Source of the DNA: Sneathiella sp. HT1-7 | GTDB taxonomy: Bacteria > Pseudomonadota > Alphaproteobacteria > Sneathiellales > Sneathiellaceae | DNA: 64,000 nt | NCBI RefSeq assembly: GCF_020731145.1 | Contig: NZ_JAJFZN010000002.1 | Coordinates: 558,001 to 622,000, forward strand | Direction of reading: 5' to 3' | Shown here: piece by piece, positions 44,912 through 54,226 of the stretch | Numbering within the stretch: the stretch's first letter is position 1 | Layout of the letters: every line of letters begins with the position of its first letter | Program-made: the position numbers and the translations under genes | Notes under the pieces: generated by a model | Told to the model about the DNA's origin: nothing | Database searches by the model: none | The model's input: only the letters and a program-made list of their open reading frames with translations

Positions 44912-45913
44912 ATGTCAGACGATACGCGAGATACCGAGGAAGGTGAATTCGCACTGATCGAGAGGGTGTTGAAACCTCTCGCTGCCAATACACCCGCGTC
45001 GCTCGGTCTGACAGACGATGCAGCGGTTCTTAGTCCGACCAAGGGAAAAGACCTCGTGTTGACCAAGGATGCGATGGTCGCTGGCGTGCATTTTCGCGAG
45101 TCCGACCTGCCGGGTGATGTGGCGCGCAAGCTGCTGCGGGTTAATCTTTCTGATCTCGCGGCAATGGGGGCGGTGCCGGTCGGCTATCTTCTCGCAACTT
45201 TCTGGCCGGAGGATCTCCCGCATATCTGGATTGAGCGCTTTGCCGAGGGGCTGTCTCTCGATCAGGACGAATTCCAAGTCGGGCTTCTGGGCGGCGATAC
45301 GGTGCGCACAGCGGGGCCGCTGTCGCTCTCCCTCACGGCAATCGGTGAGGTAGAAGAGGGGAAGGCCCTCCGTCGCAATGGCGCCGCGGCAGGCGATCTG
45401 ATCGTTGTCTCCGGTACGATTGGGGATGGTGCACTCGGTCTTCTTGCTGCAGGGGACAGGCTCCCCGATCTGGATACCACGCATCAGGAATATCTAATGG
45501 ATCGCTATCATCTGCCGGATCCGCGATTGGCACTCGGGCAGGCGCTGGTCGAACGGGCGACAAGTTGCATCGATATTTCCGATGGTCTGATCGCCGATAT
45601 CGGGCATATCACGAAGGAATCCGGCGTGGGTGCCGTCATTGAATGGACGAAGGTTCCTCTTTCTGACGCCGCAGAGTCGGCGGTGCAATCTGATAACTCC
45701 CTGATCGAGAAGGTGCTTACAGGCGGTGACGACTATGAACTTGCCTTTACTTTTCCGGTTGAGCGGCGGAATGATCTGGTAAAACTCGCAAAAAAAGGCG
45801 GTGTCCCGCTGACCATCATCGGGGAGATGGTAGAGGGTGAAAAAGGGGTTCGTGTGACTGAGGAAGATGGGACAGAGATGTCGCTTTCCGCCCGTGGATG
45901 GCAGCATTTTTGA
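44912..45913 (+). CDS. thiL: Thiamine-monophosphate kinase
   Basis: ThiL phosphorylates thiamine monophosphate to the active cofactor thiamine pyrophosphate. The 333 residues have EFALIERVLKPLA, GLTDDAAVLSPTKGKDLVLTKDAMVAGVHF in the nucleotide/metal site, LRVNLSDLAAMGAVPVGYLL, GLLGGDTVRTAGPLSLSLTAIGE and GGDDYELAFTF. The ATG at 44912 starts one base after the nusB stop; a longer in-frame start inside nusB is rejected. End of the glyA-to-thiL run. Confidence 0.95.
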   Translation: MSDDTRDTEEGEFALIERVLKPLAANTPASLGLTDDAAVLSPTKGKDLVLTKDAMVAGVHFRESDLPGDVARKLLRVNLSDLAAMGAVPVGYLLATFWPEDLPHIWIERFAEGLSLDQDEFQVGLLGGDTVRTAGPLSLSLTAIGEVEEGKALRRNGAAAGDLIVVSGTIGDGALGLLAAGDRLPDLDTTHQEYLMDRYHLPDPRLALGQALVERATSCIDISDGLIADIGHITKESGVGAVIEWTKVPLSDAAESAVQSDNSLIEKVLTGGDDYELAFTFPVERRNDLVKLAKKGGVPLTIIGEMVEGEKGVRVTEEDGTEMSLSARGWQHF

Positions 45914-45975
45914 ACTGCTTTAGCGATAATGCATAATAGCTATGCGTTTGTGTGGGTTGTGCTTTTGTCTTAATC

Positions 45976-46003
45976 TTGACATATTTCACGAGATTTTTAT
46001 GTA
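45976..46003 (+). promoter_or_regulatory. Possible promoter of the DUF4865 gene
   Basis: TTGACA (45976-45981), 16 bases, TATGTA (45998-46003). The -35 is perfect and the -10 weak. The predicted start codon at 46020 lies only 17 bases downstream, giving a very short leader. Confidence 0.45.
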
Positions 46004-46019
46004 CATTCGGGAGACATGT

Positions 46020-46580
46020 ATGCTGGCGATGCAATACACGGTGCGCTTGCCGGAAGATTTTGACGATAAGCAAATACAAGAGCATGTCGCGGCCAGAAGT
46101 CAACTGTTCGAGGGATGCCCCGGGCTGCGTCATAAATTTTATCTGTATGATGCCGAAGAGCATGTTTATGCGCCCTTCTATATTTGGGAGAACGCCCAGT
46201 TCGCCCAGGACTTCCTTCTCAACAACCTGTTTAATGGCGTGACTGAAACTTTCGGTCGCCCGCGCGTTCGAAGCTGGCAAGTGATTGCATTTGATTATGG
46301 TCCGGCCAAGGGCGACCCCAAATATATGTGTAGTGCTGTGGACAAGGTGCCTTCCGGCAGTCCTGTCGGTGCGCTGATGCAGGCAGAGAAGGAGCATCAC
46401 CAAAGTCTTCTGAAGACACCGGGGCTCTTTGCACATATGGTTCTGCTGGATCCGGATCGCTGGGAGAAGGGGCTCTACAGTCTTTGGCAATCGAGGGAGC
46501 AGGCCGTGCCCGTCAAGGCGGATTGCGTCAGTGACTATGCGGTTTTGGAAAGCTATCGGAAAATGCAGGGCGCTGCATAA
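46020..46580 (+). CDS. DUF4865 family protein
   Basis: A 186-residue soluble protein. It begins MLAMQYTVRLPEDFDD, followed by HKFYLYDAEEHVYAPFYIWEN, VTETFGRPRVRSWQVIAFDYG and KEHHQSLLKTPGLFAHMVLLDPDRW, a pattern I associate with DUF4865, a two-repeat ferredoxin-like family of unknown function. GGGAGA sits seven bases before the chosen ATG. The MFS gene 40 bases downstream on the same strand is a likely operon partner, suggesting a role in handling a small compound. Confidence 0.75.
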   Translation: MLAMQYTVRLPEDFDDKQIQEHVAARSQLFEGCPGLRHKFYLYDAEEHVYAPFYIWENAQFAQDFLLNNLFNGVTETFGRPRVRSWQVIAFDYGPAKGDPKYMCSAVDKVPSGSPVGALMQAEKEHHQSLLKTPGLFAHMVLLDPDRWEKGLYSLWQSREQAVPVKADCVSDYAVLESYRKMQGAA

Positions 46581-46620
46581 TTAGCGCGCGTATTTTATAA
46601 GCAAACGAGAAGGACGGGAA

Positions 46621-47814
46621 ATGATGGACCGCCGGACGAAGTTAAGTATTTTATTGATGTCCGGGTGTCAGGCGCTGATGAACAGCACCACCTCCATCAT
46701 GATTTCCTCGGCGGCGCTCGCAAGTCTTGTTTTGCTCGGCGATGACAAATCTCTTGCGACCGTGCCGGTAACGGCCGTTGTGACGGGAACGGCGATTGCA
46801 ACCATTCCGGCCTCTTTCTTTATGCGGAAGGTCGGGCGCAAGCCCGGATTTCTCTTCGGCGTGATGATCGGCATCACAGGCGCGGCGATCTGCAGCTATG
46901 CCATTTGGATCAGCAGCTTCTGGCTGTTCGCATTCGGGGCCATATTTGTCGGCATGTCGACGGCATTCGGAAACTACTATCGTTTCGCCGCGATCGACAT
47001 TGCTGGCAACAAGAACCGTAGCAAGGCCGTCTCTTATGTCTTGGCGGGCGGGGTGATCGCCGGTTTTCTCGGGCCGCAGATCGCAAGCCACAGCAAAGAC
47101 CTGTTCGCGCCATTTATGTATCTCGGCTCTTATCTCTCAATCATAATTTTGGGGGCTATCTCCCTCATATTACTGAGCTTTGTCAGGATACCGAAAATGG
47201 TTATCCCTGATCATGAAACGAGCCAGCGTCCACTTTCGGAGATTGTCAAGCAGCCGACCTTCATCGTTGCGGTCTTAAGCGCCATGATTGGTTATGGTGT
47301 AATGAGCCTGATAATGACGGCGACGCCGCTCGCTATGGTCGGTTGCGGTCACGCGCCGAGTGATTCCTTCAATGTCATTAGTTGGCATGTGGTCGCCATG
47401 TTCGGCCCCAGCTTTTTCACGGGATCCCTGATTTCGCGCTATGGGGAATACAGGATCATTATTCTGGGCGCCCTGCTGGGTCTGGGAAGCGTAATCGTTT
47501 CTTTGATCGGACTGGAACTTGCGAACTTCTATATTGCTCTGGTCCTGCTCGGCCTCTCGTGGAACTTCATGTTTATCGGAGGCACGACACTGGTCGCCAC
47601 AACATATCGGCCGTCAGAGACTGCGAAAGTCCAGGGGCTGAATGATTTTATGGTGTTTGGTACGGTGGCGACCGCATCCTTGATGAGCGGTCAGCTGCAG
47701 GAGCGGTTCGGCTGGGAAGTCGTCAATCTGGGGGCGTTGCCATTGCTCGGCTTCGTAATCCTGCTCGCACTCTGGAGCATGCGCGGACAGCGTCGGCGCG
47801 TCGCCGCTAAGTAG
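46621..47814 (+). CDS. MFS transporter
   Basis: A 397-residue major facilitator with about 12 helices. The N-half has ASFFMRKVGRKPGFLFGVMIG as the cytoplasmic loop motif and SSFWLFAFGAIFVGMSTAFGNYYRFAAID; the C-half includes YGVMSLIMTATPLAMVGCGH and FIGGTTLVATTYRPSETAKVQGLNDF. This ATPS-lacking pattern is like the YfcJ/AraJ-type efflux permeases often annotated only as MFS. AAGGA precedes tandem ATGs. Substrate unknown; its neighbour is a DUF4865 protein. Confidence 0.85.
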   Translation: MMDRRTKLSILLMSGCQALMNSTTSIMISSAALASLVLLGDDKSLATVPVTAVVTGTAIATIPASFFMRKVGRKPGFLFGVMIGITGAAICSYAIWISSFWLFAFGAIFVGMSTAFGNYYRFAAIDIAGNKNRSKAVSYVLAGGVIAGFLGPQIASHSKDLFAPFMYLGSYLSIIILGAISLILLSFVRIPKMVIPDHETSQRPLSEIVKQPTFIVAVLSAMIGYGVMSLIMTATPLAMVGCGHAPSDSFNVISWHVVAMFGPSFFTGSLISRYGEYRIIILGALLGLGSVIVSLIGLELANFYIALVLLGLSWNFMFIGGTTLVATTYRPSETAKVQGLNDFMVFGTVATASLMSGQLQERFGWEVVNLGALPLLGFVILLALWSMRGQRRRVAAK

Positions 47815-47823
47815 TAGTTGGGC

Positions 47824-47843
47824 AGGCGGGCCTGAGCCCGCCT
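47824..47843. terminator. Stem-loop between convergent MFS and ppa genes
   Basis: AGGCGGGC, CTGA, GCCCGCCT: a perfect eight-base-pair hairpin in the 48-base gap. No clear T-run follows on either strand, so termination strength is uncertain. Confidence 0.5.
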
Positions 47844-47862
47844 CATACCTCAGTTGGTTAAT

Positions 47863-48378
47863 TCAGACGAGGGACTTGCGGATCATTTCTCCGGCTTCCT
47901 CGGCATCGCCCCAGCGCTTGATCCGGACCCATTTATTTTCTTCCAGATCTTTATAATGCTCAAAGAAGTGGGAGATCTGGTCGAGCAGGATGCCGCGCAG
48001 ATCGGAATAGTTGGCGATGTTGGAATAATAGGGGTGCAACTCATCGACCGGTACGCTCAGGATTTTCTCGTCCTGACCAGCCTCATCCTCCATGATTAAT
48101 ACGCCAACGGGACGTGCGCGGATGATGGCACCGGGCATGACCGGGATGGGGCCCGCCACCAGAACGTCGACCGGATCGCCATCATCGGCGAGGGTTTGGG
48201 GAATGAAGCCGTAGTTGCAGGGATAGAACATCGCCGTATGCAGGAACCGGTCGACAAACATCGCGCCGCTTTCCTTATCCACCTCATATTTGACGGGGAC
48301 ACCGCCAAGAGGGATTTCGATCACGACATTGACGTCCCGCGGTACATCTTTGCCCGCCGGAATTTTTGAAAGATCCAT
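47863..48378 (-). CDS. ppa: Inorganic pyrophosphatase (soluble, family I)
   Basis: Hydrolyses pyrophosphate from biosynthetic reactions to phosphate in the cytoplasm. The 171 residues include VVIEIPLGGVPVKYEVDKESGAMFVDRFL, the metal-binding signature DDGDPVDVLV (about 66-75), and EDEAGQDEKILSVP. The ATG at 48378 has a GGAGA site. It is divergent from the membrane pyrophosphatase hppA, 293 bases apart, so two pyrophosphate-removing systems share one control region. Confidence 0.95.
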   Translation of the reverse strand: MDLSKIPAGKDVPRDVNVVIEIPLGGVPVKYEVDKESGAMFVDRFLHTAMFYPCNYGFIPQTLADDGDPVDVLVAGPIPVMPGAIIRARPVGVLIMEDEAGQDEKILSVPVDELHPYYSNIANYSDLRGILLDQISHFFEHYKDLEENKWVRIKRWGDAEEAGEMIRKSLV

Positions 48379-48671
48379 GACTCATTGTCTCCTGGGAAAT
48401 ACTGGCGCTGCGATAGCATGTTCCGGAAGATTTTGCCACCGGCTAATCAAAAAAAATCAAGTAAAAAGCATATGACAAAATGCTTGGAAAGGGCTGGCTA
48501 AATTAGGTATTTCCAATCCTTGCGCAAAATAAGGTAATCTGGCATTCTACTATTCGACCGGTACTTGAGAAAGCCCGGTTTCACATTTATGGGGGAATAC
48601 TTCGCACAATAATCAACAAAAAACGTATGGCCATGTAACGGCCAGCTTGTAACTTTGATGGGGATGAAAGA

Positions 48672-50777
48672 ATGTCAGTAGAATTATGGATTCCGATTGT
48701 CTGCGGACTGATAGCCTTGGGCTACGGTGTGTATGCAGGTAAGTCGGTTCTTTCGCGTGATGCCGGAACGGAAAAAATGCAGCAGATTTCGGCGGCAATT
48801 CAGGAAGGGGCATCTGCCTATCTGAACCGCCAGTATATGACCATCGGTCTCGTTGGGATCGTCATATTTGTTATTCTGTTCTTTATATTTGGTCTCAAGG
48901 TCGCCATTGGCTTCCTCATCGGCGCGGTTCTGTCCGGCGCGGCGGGCTTTATTGGCATGCATGTGTCTGTCCGCGCTAATGTGCGCACAGCCGCCGCAGC
49001 CTCCAAGAGCCTGAGCGACGGTCTTGACGTTTCATTCAAGGCGGGCGCGATCACGGGTATGTTGGTTGTCGGTCTCGCCTTGCTGGCGGTTGCCGGCTAT
49101 TACGCTTATCTGACAAGCGCGGGCGTTGATGGCCGGGATATGGTCAACAGCCTTGTCGCTCTCAGCCTGGGCGCGTCCCTTATTTCCATCTTCGCCCGTC
49201 TTGGCGGCGGTATCTTCACCAAAGGTGCTGATGTTGGCGCTGACCTCGTCGGTAAGGTCGAAGCCGGTATTCCTGAGGATGATCCTCGGAACCCTGCGGT
49301 TATCGCCGATAACGTGGGCGACAATGTCGGTGACTGCGCCGGTATGGCCGCTGACTTGTTCGAAACCTATGCAGTGACAGTTGTTGCGACCATGGTTCTG
49401 GGCTCCATCTATTTCGCGAATGATGCCGCCTTGATGAGCTATCCGCTGATGATCGGCGCAGTTTGTATCCTGACCTCCATTATCGGTACGTTTTTCGTCA
49501 AACTTGGCGCCAATAACAGCATCATGGGCGCTCTTTATAAGGGCTTCCTCGTGACAACAGTCCTCTCTGCGATCGCGCTTTGGCCGGTCACTTCCTTTAC
49601 CATCGGCATGGACACGGTCTATACGATTGGCGATAAGGAATTCACGGGGATGAGCCTGTTCTTCTGTGGTCTTGTTGGTCTCGTGGTGACGGGCCTGCTG
49701 ATCTGGATCACGGAATATTATACCTCGACTGAATATCGTCCGGTACGCAGCATTGCCGCGGCCTCGGAAACGGGTCACGGCACCAATGTTATTCAGGGCC
49801 TTGCGGTCTCGATGGAAGCGACAGCCGTTCCGGCAATTATTATCTGTGCCGGTATTATCGTGTCCTATAATCTGGCGGCATTGTTCGGCATCGCGATTGC
49901 GGTGACAACGATGTTGGCGCTGGCCGGTATGATCGTCGCCCTCGATGCCTATGGTCCGGTAACGGATAACGCAGGTGGTATCGCGGAAATGGCAGAGATG
50001 GATGAGGATGTGCGTAAAACCACGGATGCGCTCGATGCCGTTGGGAATACAACGAAAGCCGTCACCAAGGGATATGCTATTGGTTCTGCCGGGCTGGGGG
50101 CATTGGTGCTGTTTGCCGCCTATACGGAGGATCTCAAGCATTTCATCAGTCTGGCGAGCCCGACCAAATTTCCGTTCTTCCAGGGCGTCACCCTCGATTT
50201 CAGCCTGCAAAATCCGTATATCGTTGTTGGCCTGATTTTGGGTGGATTATTGCCTTATTTGTTCGGGGCCATGGGCATGATGGCCGTGGGCCGGGCGGCG
50301 GGTTCCGTTGTGCGTGAGGTGCGTCGGCAGTTCAAGGAAATCCCCGGCATCATGGAAGGCACTGGCAAGCCTGATTATGGGCGTGCGGTGGATTTGCTGA
50401 CCAAGGCGGCGATCAAGGAAATGATCATACCGTCTTTGCTGCCTTTGTTGGCGCCGATCGTCGTCTTCTTCGTGATATTGCTTATTGCGGATAAATCAGC
50501 CGCCTTCGCGACCCTTGGTGCCATGCTTCTGGGTGTGATTATCACCGGTCTCTTCGTCGCTGTCTCCATGACGGCGGGCGGCGGTGCCTGGGATAATGCC
50601 AAGAAGTATATCGAGGATGGGAACCACGGCGGGAAGGGCACAGATGCTCATGCGGCGGCGGTGACCGGTGATACGGTTGGCGATCCTTACAAGGATACAG
50701 CTGGTCCAGCCGTGAACCCGATGATCAAGATCACGAACATCATCGCACTCCTCTTATTGGCGGCGATGGCGCATTAA
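48672..50777 (+). CDS. hppA: Proton-translocating membrane pyrophosphatase, K+-insensitive type
   Basis: An integral membrane pump that uses pyrophosphate hydrolysis to move protons. The 701 residues form about 16 helices. The substrate site includes [40 protein letters not shown] in part (about 176-215), [16 protein letters not shown] and the C-terminal [21 protein letters not shown]. In [16 protein letters not shown], Lys462 and Thr465 occupy the positions that, in this family, mark potassium-independent H+ pumps. A strong terminator follows. Confidence 0.95.
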   Translation: MSVELWIPIVCGLIALGYGVYAGKSVLSRDAGTEKMQQISAAIQEGASAYLNRQYMTIGLVGIVIFVILFFIFGLKVAIGFLIGAVLSGAAGFIGMHVSVRANVRTAAAASKSLSDGLDVSFKAGAITGMLVVGLALLAVAGYYAYLTSAGVDGRDMVNSLVALSLGASLISIFARLGGGIFTKGADVGADLVGKVEAGIPEDDPRNPAVIADNVGDNVGDCAGMAADLFETYAVTVVATMVLGSIYFANDAALMSYPLMIGAVCILTSIIGTFFVKLGANNSIMGALYKGFLVTTVLSAIALWPVTSFTIGMDTVYTIGDKEFTGMSLFFCGLVGLVVTGLLIWITEYYTSTEYRPVRSIAAASETGHGTNVIQGLAVSMEATAVPAIIICAGIIVSYNLAALFGIAIAVTTMLALAGMIVALDAYGPVTDNAGGIAEMAEMDEDVRKTTDALDAVGNTTKAVTKGYAIGSAGLGALVLFAAYTEDLKHFISLASPTKFPFFQGVTLDFSLQNPYIVVGLILGGLLPYLFGAMGMMAVGRAAGSVVREVRRQFKEIPGIMEGTGKPDYGRAVDLLTKAAIKEMIIPSLLPLLAPIVVFFVILLIADKSAAFATLGAMLLGVIITGLFVAVSMTAGGGAWDNAKKYIEDGNHGGKGTDAHAAAVTGDTVGDPYKDTAGPAVNPMIKITNIIALLLLAAMAH

Positions 50778-50801
50778 GCCAAAGCAGTCAAAGCCTAAAA
50801 G

Positions 50802-50832
50802 AAAACCCCCGGTTTTGGCCGGGGGTTTTTTT
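50802..50832 (+). terminator. Rho-independent terminator of hppA
   Basis: AAAACCCCCGG and CCGGGGGTTTT pair perfectly around TTTTGG, followed by more T residues. It is symmetric and may also end bamE transcription from the other strand. Confidence 0.9.
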
Positions 50833-50857
50833 CTTGCGTGAAAACAATGGGGAGGAA

Positions 50858-51310
50858 TTATTGCCCTTCTCCTGCGCTGTTAAACCGGCCAAGGTTTCCG
50901 AACAGCTGCTCCAGCAGGCCAAGCTTGCGTCCGCCGGTCGGGGTTTCCCGCTCGACAACCTCAATCTCCTGACCGTCTTCCTTCTTGAGGTCCCGGATCT
51001 CGGCCACTGTGTCATTGATGTCAAACTTGACAATGACAATATCGCGCTCGGTCACTTCCTTTGCGAAGAAGGCCAGATGTTCCGTCTTGCTGCTGATATA
51101 GTACCAGGCGTCGCCTTCGGTCTGGAAGGTCGCAATGCTGGAAGGAGAGCCCATGATTGCCTGCACCGAATCCTTATTGGTGACGCCCGCCTCGATCTGG
51201 GCAAGCTGCTCAGGGTCCAGGCGATAACCCTGGTTCGTCTTGATCGGATCACACGCGGTGAGCGCGAGGCCAAGAACGGCAATAGAAATCCCGGTCTTCA
51301 ATCGTTTCAT
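50858..51310 (-). CDS. bamE: Outer membrane assembly factor BamE
   Basis: A small lipoprotein of the BAM complex, which inserts beta-barrel proteins in the outer membrane. The 150 residues start with a lipoprotein signal ending in LTAC (Cys20), then GYRLDPEQLAQIEAGVTNKDSVQAIMGSPS and the WYYISSKTEHLAFFAKEVTERDIVIVKFD sheet of the SmpA/OmlA fold. The C-terminus (from about residue 115) is a low-complexity charged and glycine-rich tail. AAGGAA precedes the ATG. Confidence 0.92.
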   Translation of the reverse strand: MKRLKTGISIAVLGLALTACDPIKTNQGYRLDPEQLAQIEAGVTNKDSVQAIMGSPSSIATFQTEGDAWYYISSKTEHLAFFAKEVTERDIVIVKFDINDTVAEIRDLKKEDGQEIEVVERETPTGGRKLGLLEQLFGNLGRFNSAGEGQ

Positions 51311-51472
51311 GGTTCCTTGCTCCGGCGTGTCTTTCGGTTGACTAACCGCCGCGAAATGCGTAACTCAAGGGTACTAAATGACTTGCCTATTGGCAATTGT
51401 CAAATTTTCTTGGAAACAGGACGCCGATGTTGATGAAAAACCGCATAGATGCCGGATTTACGGGGAAATCGC

Positions 51473-52018
51473 GTGGGAATAGCTGATTTATTTCGCCGCA
51501 ACCCGCTGGAACGCCCGGCGGCCGACCTTTATGCGGAAATCGTCCGTCAGTCGCGCATTCCGGCTTTTTACGAGGACGCGGCGGTCCCCGACACAGTCGA
51601 TGGCCGGTTCGAAATGATTTCGCTGCATGCCTTCCTGATTATGCGGCAGCTGAAAGGCGGCGGGGACAAGGCACAAAAACTTTCACAGGCCCTGTTCGAT
51701 GAGATGTTCGCTGATATGGACCAATCCTTACGCGAAATTGGTATTGGCGACCTCAGCATTGGCAAGCACATCAAGAAAATGGCCAAGGCCTTTTATGGCC
51801 GCGTCGCGGCCTATGATTCTGCCCTTGATGGGGAGGGCGAGGAATCTCTCGCAGAAGCGCTGCGGCGGAACCATTACGGTACGGTCGATGAGGTTCCGGA
51901 AGAGGCCGTCGCGTCACTCGCGCGTTATCTGCGGGCGGCGGATCAGCGGCTTGCGGGGCAGGGGGTCGATATGCTGATGAAGGGAAATGCAGATTTCGGC
52001 GGGTTTGGCGCATGCTGA
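51473..52018 (+). CDS. Ubiquinol-cytochrome c chaperone family protein
   Basis: A 181-residue helical protein related to mitochondrial Cbp3/UQCC1, which helps assemble cytochrome bc1. Recognisable parts: LYAEIVRQSRIPAFYEDAAVPDTVDGRFEM, SLHAFLIMRQLK, LFDEMFADMDQSLREIGIGDLSIGKHIKKMAKAFYGR. The GTG at 51473 is preferred because GGGGA lies about eight bases ahead and the family starts near the LFRRN motif; an in-frame ATG at 51449 would add eight residues. It lies just upstream of yceD in an order common in alphaproteobacteria. Confidence 0.85.
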   Translation: MGIADLFRRNPLERPAADLYAEIVRQSRIPAFYEDAAVPDTVDGRFEMISLHAFLIMRQLKGGGDKAQKLSQALFDEMFADMDQSLREIGIGDLSIGKHIKKMAKAFYGRVAAYDSALDGEGEESLAEALRRNHYGTVDEVPEEAVASLARYLRAADQRLAGQGVDMLMKGNADFGGFGAC

Positions 52019-52200
52019 CAGGCAGCGAAATTGCTAAATTTCACCCTTGTTTGACGGGGTGGGGGATGCCATTTGCGGGAAATGACAAAATCCGTTGACC
52101 GCAGGCATCTAAAACAGTATTTTCGCGCCTTCGAATCGCGTGCCCGACGGAATGACGCCGGCAGGTTATGCTTGTGCTGAATTTAGAAGGAACTATCGCC

Positions 52201-52758
52201 ATGAAAGATACCGGGGGTGATGTCGCTCGGTTGATCAATGTCGAGCGTCTTGGGCGAGAGCCCCTGAAGTTCAATATTCAGGCGACGACAGAGGAATGTG
52301 AGGCTCTGGCGAAGTCGCTGGATATCCTTGGTCTTTCCGATGTAACGGCGCGCGGATCGTTGGTTCGTCAGGGAGCAAACGGTCAGGTGTTGCTGACGGG
52401 GCGCTTGCAGGCTGCGGCGGTTCAGGCCTGTGTCGTGTCGCTGGACCCGGTGGCACAAGCGATTGACGAAGAATTTACGGTGTTATACACCTTTGATCCG
52501 GAAGATCTCGTTGTCGAGGATATGGACAAGGTGGTGGGGCTGGAAGAGCCGGATCCGCCGGAGTTGATCGTAAATAACCGGATCGACCTGCTGACCATGG
52601 TGATGGAGCAGATCGCGCTGGCGCTGGAGCCTTATCCGCGACGGGCGGACCTGCCGGAGCCGGTGGAAGAAGAAGATTTAGACCTGGATCAGGTCAAGAA
52701 GGAGCAGGGGACACACCAACCCTTTGCAAATTTGAAGGACTTGATGAGCAAGAAGTGA
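52201..52758 (+). CDS. yceD: DUF177 (YceD) family protein
   Basis: A 185-residue protein of the YceD/Nop-like family involved in large-ribosome-subunit assembly (linked to 23S rRNA and L32). Motifs: LINVERLGREPLKFNIQATTEECEALAKSL, RGSLVRQGANGQVLLTGRLQAAAVQACVVS and DPPELIVNNRIDLLTMVMEQIALALEPYPR. AGAAGGA supports the ATG at 52201; an ATG at 52168 in frame is possible. It is followed by rpmF, as in most bacteria. Confidence 0.88.
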   Translation: MKDTGGDVARLINVERLGREPLKFNIQATTEECEALAKSLDILGLSDVTARGSLVRQGANGQVLLTGRLQAAAVQACVVSLDPVAQAIDEEFTVLYTFDPEDLVVEDMDKVVGLEEPDPPELIVNNRIDLLTMVMEQIALALEPYPRRADLPEPVEEEDLDLDQVKKEQGTHQPFANLKDLMSKK

Positions 52759-52841
52759 TATGAAGGCGTAACGCTATCTCATATCAATGTAATTTATATT
52801 ATCGCCCTGGCGAAGGGCATCTGAAGTGAGAGACTGGAAAA

Positions 52842-53027
52842 ATGGCAGTACCAAAGAGAAAGACCACCAAATCCAAACGCAACATGCGCCGGTCGCATGA
52901 CGCGCTTGTCGGCACCCAGACGCAGGAATGCCCGAATTGCGGCGAAATGAAGCGCGCCCACCATATTTGCGGTTCATGTGGCCATTATGGCGACCGCGAA
53001 ATCCTGGAAACGAGCGACATCCTCTAA
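52842..53027 (+). CDS. rpmF: 50S ribosomal protein L32
   Basis: A 61-residue zinc-ribbon ribosomal protein. [20 protein letters not shown] is the invariant L32 start, and the zinc ligands are in [21 protein letters not shown]. It lies between yceD and plsX, the classic arrangement that ties ribosome and membrane-lipid synthesis. Confidence 0.97.
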   Translation: MAVPKRKTTKSKRNMRRSHDALVGTQTQECPNCGEMKRAHHICGSCGHYGDREILETSDIL

Positions 53028-53068
53028 TCGGCGATTGCTGATTAGGATGGCCGGAACCGGACAGAAAT

Positions 53069-54214
53069 ATGCCTGAGAATATTGTCATTGCTCTTGATGC
53101 GATGGGAGGAGATGATGCTCCTGACATCGTGATTAAGGGCATCGACATTGTCCGTGTGCAATTTCCAAAGGCCCGTTTCCTATTGTTCGGCGATGAGGCG
53201 CGATTGGAGCCGCTCTTGAAAGCGTATCCCGGGGTGCGCGATGCTTGTGAGCTGCGCCACACGGATGAGGCCGTTAAATCAGAAGATAAGCCCAGCCAGG
53301 CGCTGCGGAAGGGGCGTAAGAGCAGTATGCGTCTTGCGATCGATTCTGTGCGTTCAGGAGAGGCCGGGGCGATTGTGTCCGCCGGTAATACCGGAGCTCT
53401 GATGGCGATGGCGAAAGTCTCGCTCCGAATGATGGCGGGGATTGACCGGCCGGCGATTGCCTCAGTCCTACCCTCCCCAAGGGGAGAGACGGTGATGCTT
53501 GATCTCGGCGCCAATGTCGAGTGTGATGCCGATAACCTCGTGCAGTTTGCCTTTATGGGCGCCGAATTTGCGCGCGCAGTGTTGGGCCGTGTTCCGCCTC
53601 GCGTCGCACTTCTCAATGTCGGGATTGAGGAACTCAAGGGCAACGATACGATCAAGGAGGCGGGAGAGCGCCTTAAATCGATCGAGCACCCGCCATTTGA
53701 ATATCAGGGTTTTGTTGAGGGCGATGATATCACCCGCGGCGTTGTTGACGTCATCGTTACCGACGGCTTTACCGGTAATGTCGCGCTGAAAACCGCAGAA
53801 GGAGTGGTGCGGCTCTTTACCGATTTCCTCCGGGCCGGTTTCAAAAGCTCGATTTTCGCTAAAATAGGCTATGTCTTCTCTCGGGGGGGCTTGAACATCC
53901 TGAAAGAGCGGCTCGATCCGCGTATGTATAATGGCGGCGTTCTTCTCGGTCTCAATGGTCTCTGCGTGAAAAGCCATGGCGGGACCGATGAGATGGGTTT
54001 TGCCAATGCCATCGGGGTTGCCATCGAGATGGTTTCCGATGACATGATCGATAAAATGCGGAATAATTTCGAGACCTTTGATATGGCCGCGAAAATGAGT
54101 AATAATGCTGTCACGCCTGACGAAGACGCGGAAGAACAGCAATCTGCCGCTTCGGCATCCCGGCCCATCAAAAACACAAATAAAGCTTCCAGCACCGTAG
54201 AAGATGCCGGATAG
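53069..54214 (+). CDS. plsX: Phosphate acyltransferase PlsX
   Basis: PlsX converts acyl-ACP to acyl-phosphate, the donor for PlsY in phospholipid synthesis. The 381 residues contain IALDAMGGDDAPDIVIKGID, the SAGNTGALMAMAKVSLRMM motif, IASVLPSPRGETVMLDLGANVECD and VDVIVTDGFTGNVALKTAEGV. The C-terminal 40 residues form an acidic, Ser/Ala-rich tail beyond the usual enzyme core. fabH begins 12 bases later. Confidence 0.96.
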   Translation: MPENIVIALDAMGGDDAPDIVIKGIDIVRVQFPKARFLLFGDEARLEPLLKAYPGVRDACELRHTDEAVKSEDKPSQALRKGRKSSMRLAIDSVRSGEAGAIVSAGNTGALMAMAKVSLRMMAGIDRPAIASVLPSPRGETVMLDLGANVECDADNLVQFAFMGAEFARAVLGRVPPRVALLNVGIEELKGNDTIKEAGERLKSIEHPPFEYQGFVEGDDITRGVVDVIVTDGFTGNVALKTAEGVVRLFTDFLRAGFKSSIFAKIGYVFSRGGLNILKERLDPRMYNGGVLLGLNGLCVKSHGGTDEMGFANAIGVAIEMVSDDMIDKMRNNFETFDMAAKMSNNAVTPDEDAEEQQSAASASRPIKNTNKASSTVEDAG

Positions 54215-54226
54215 AACAGGAAGTAC

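Noticed and set aside
49032-50210. 392-codon open frame on the minus strand
   Set aside because: Antisense to hppA; His/Arg/Asn-rich with no family pattern, typical of a shadow frame.
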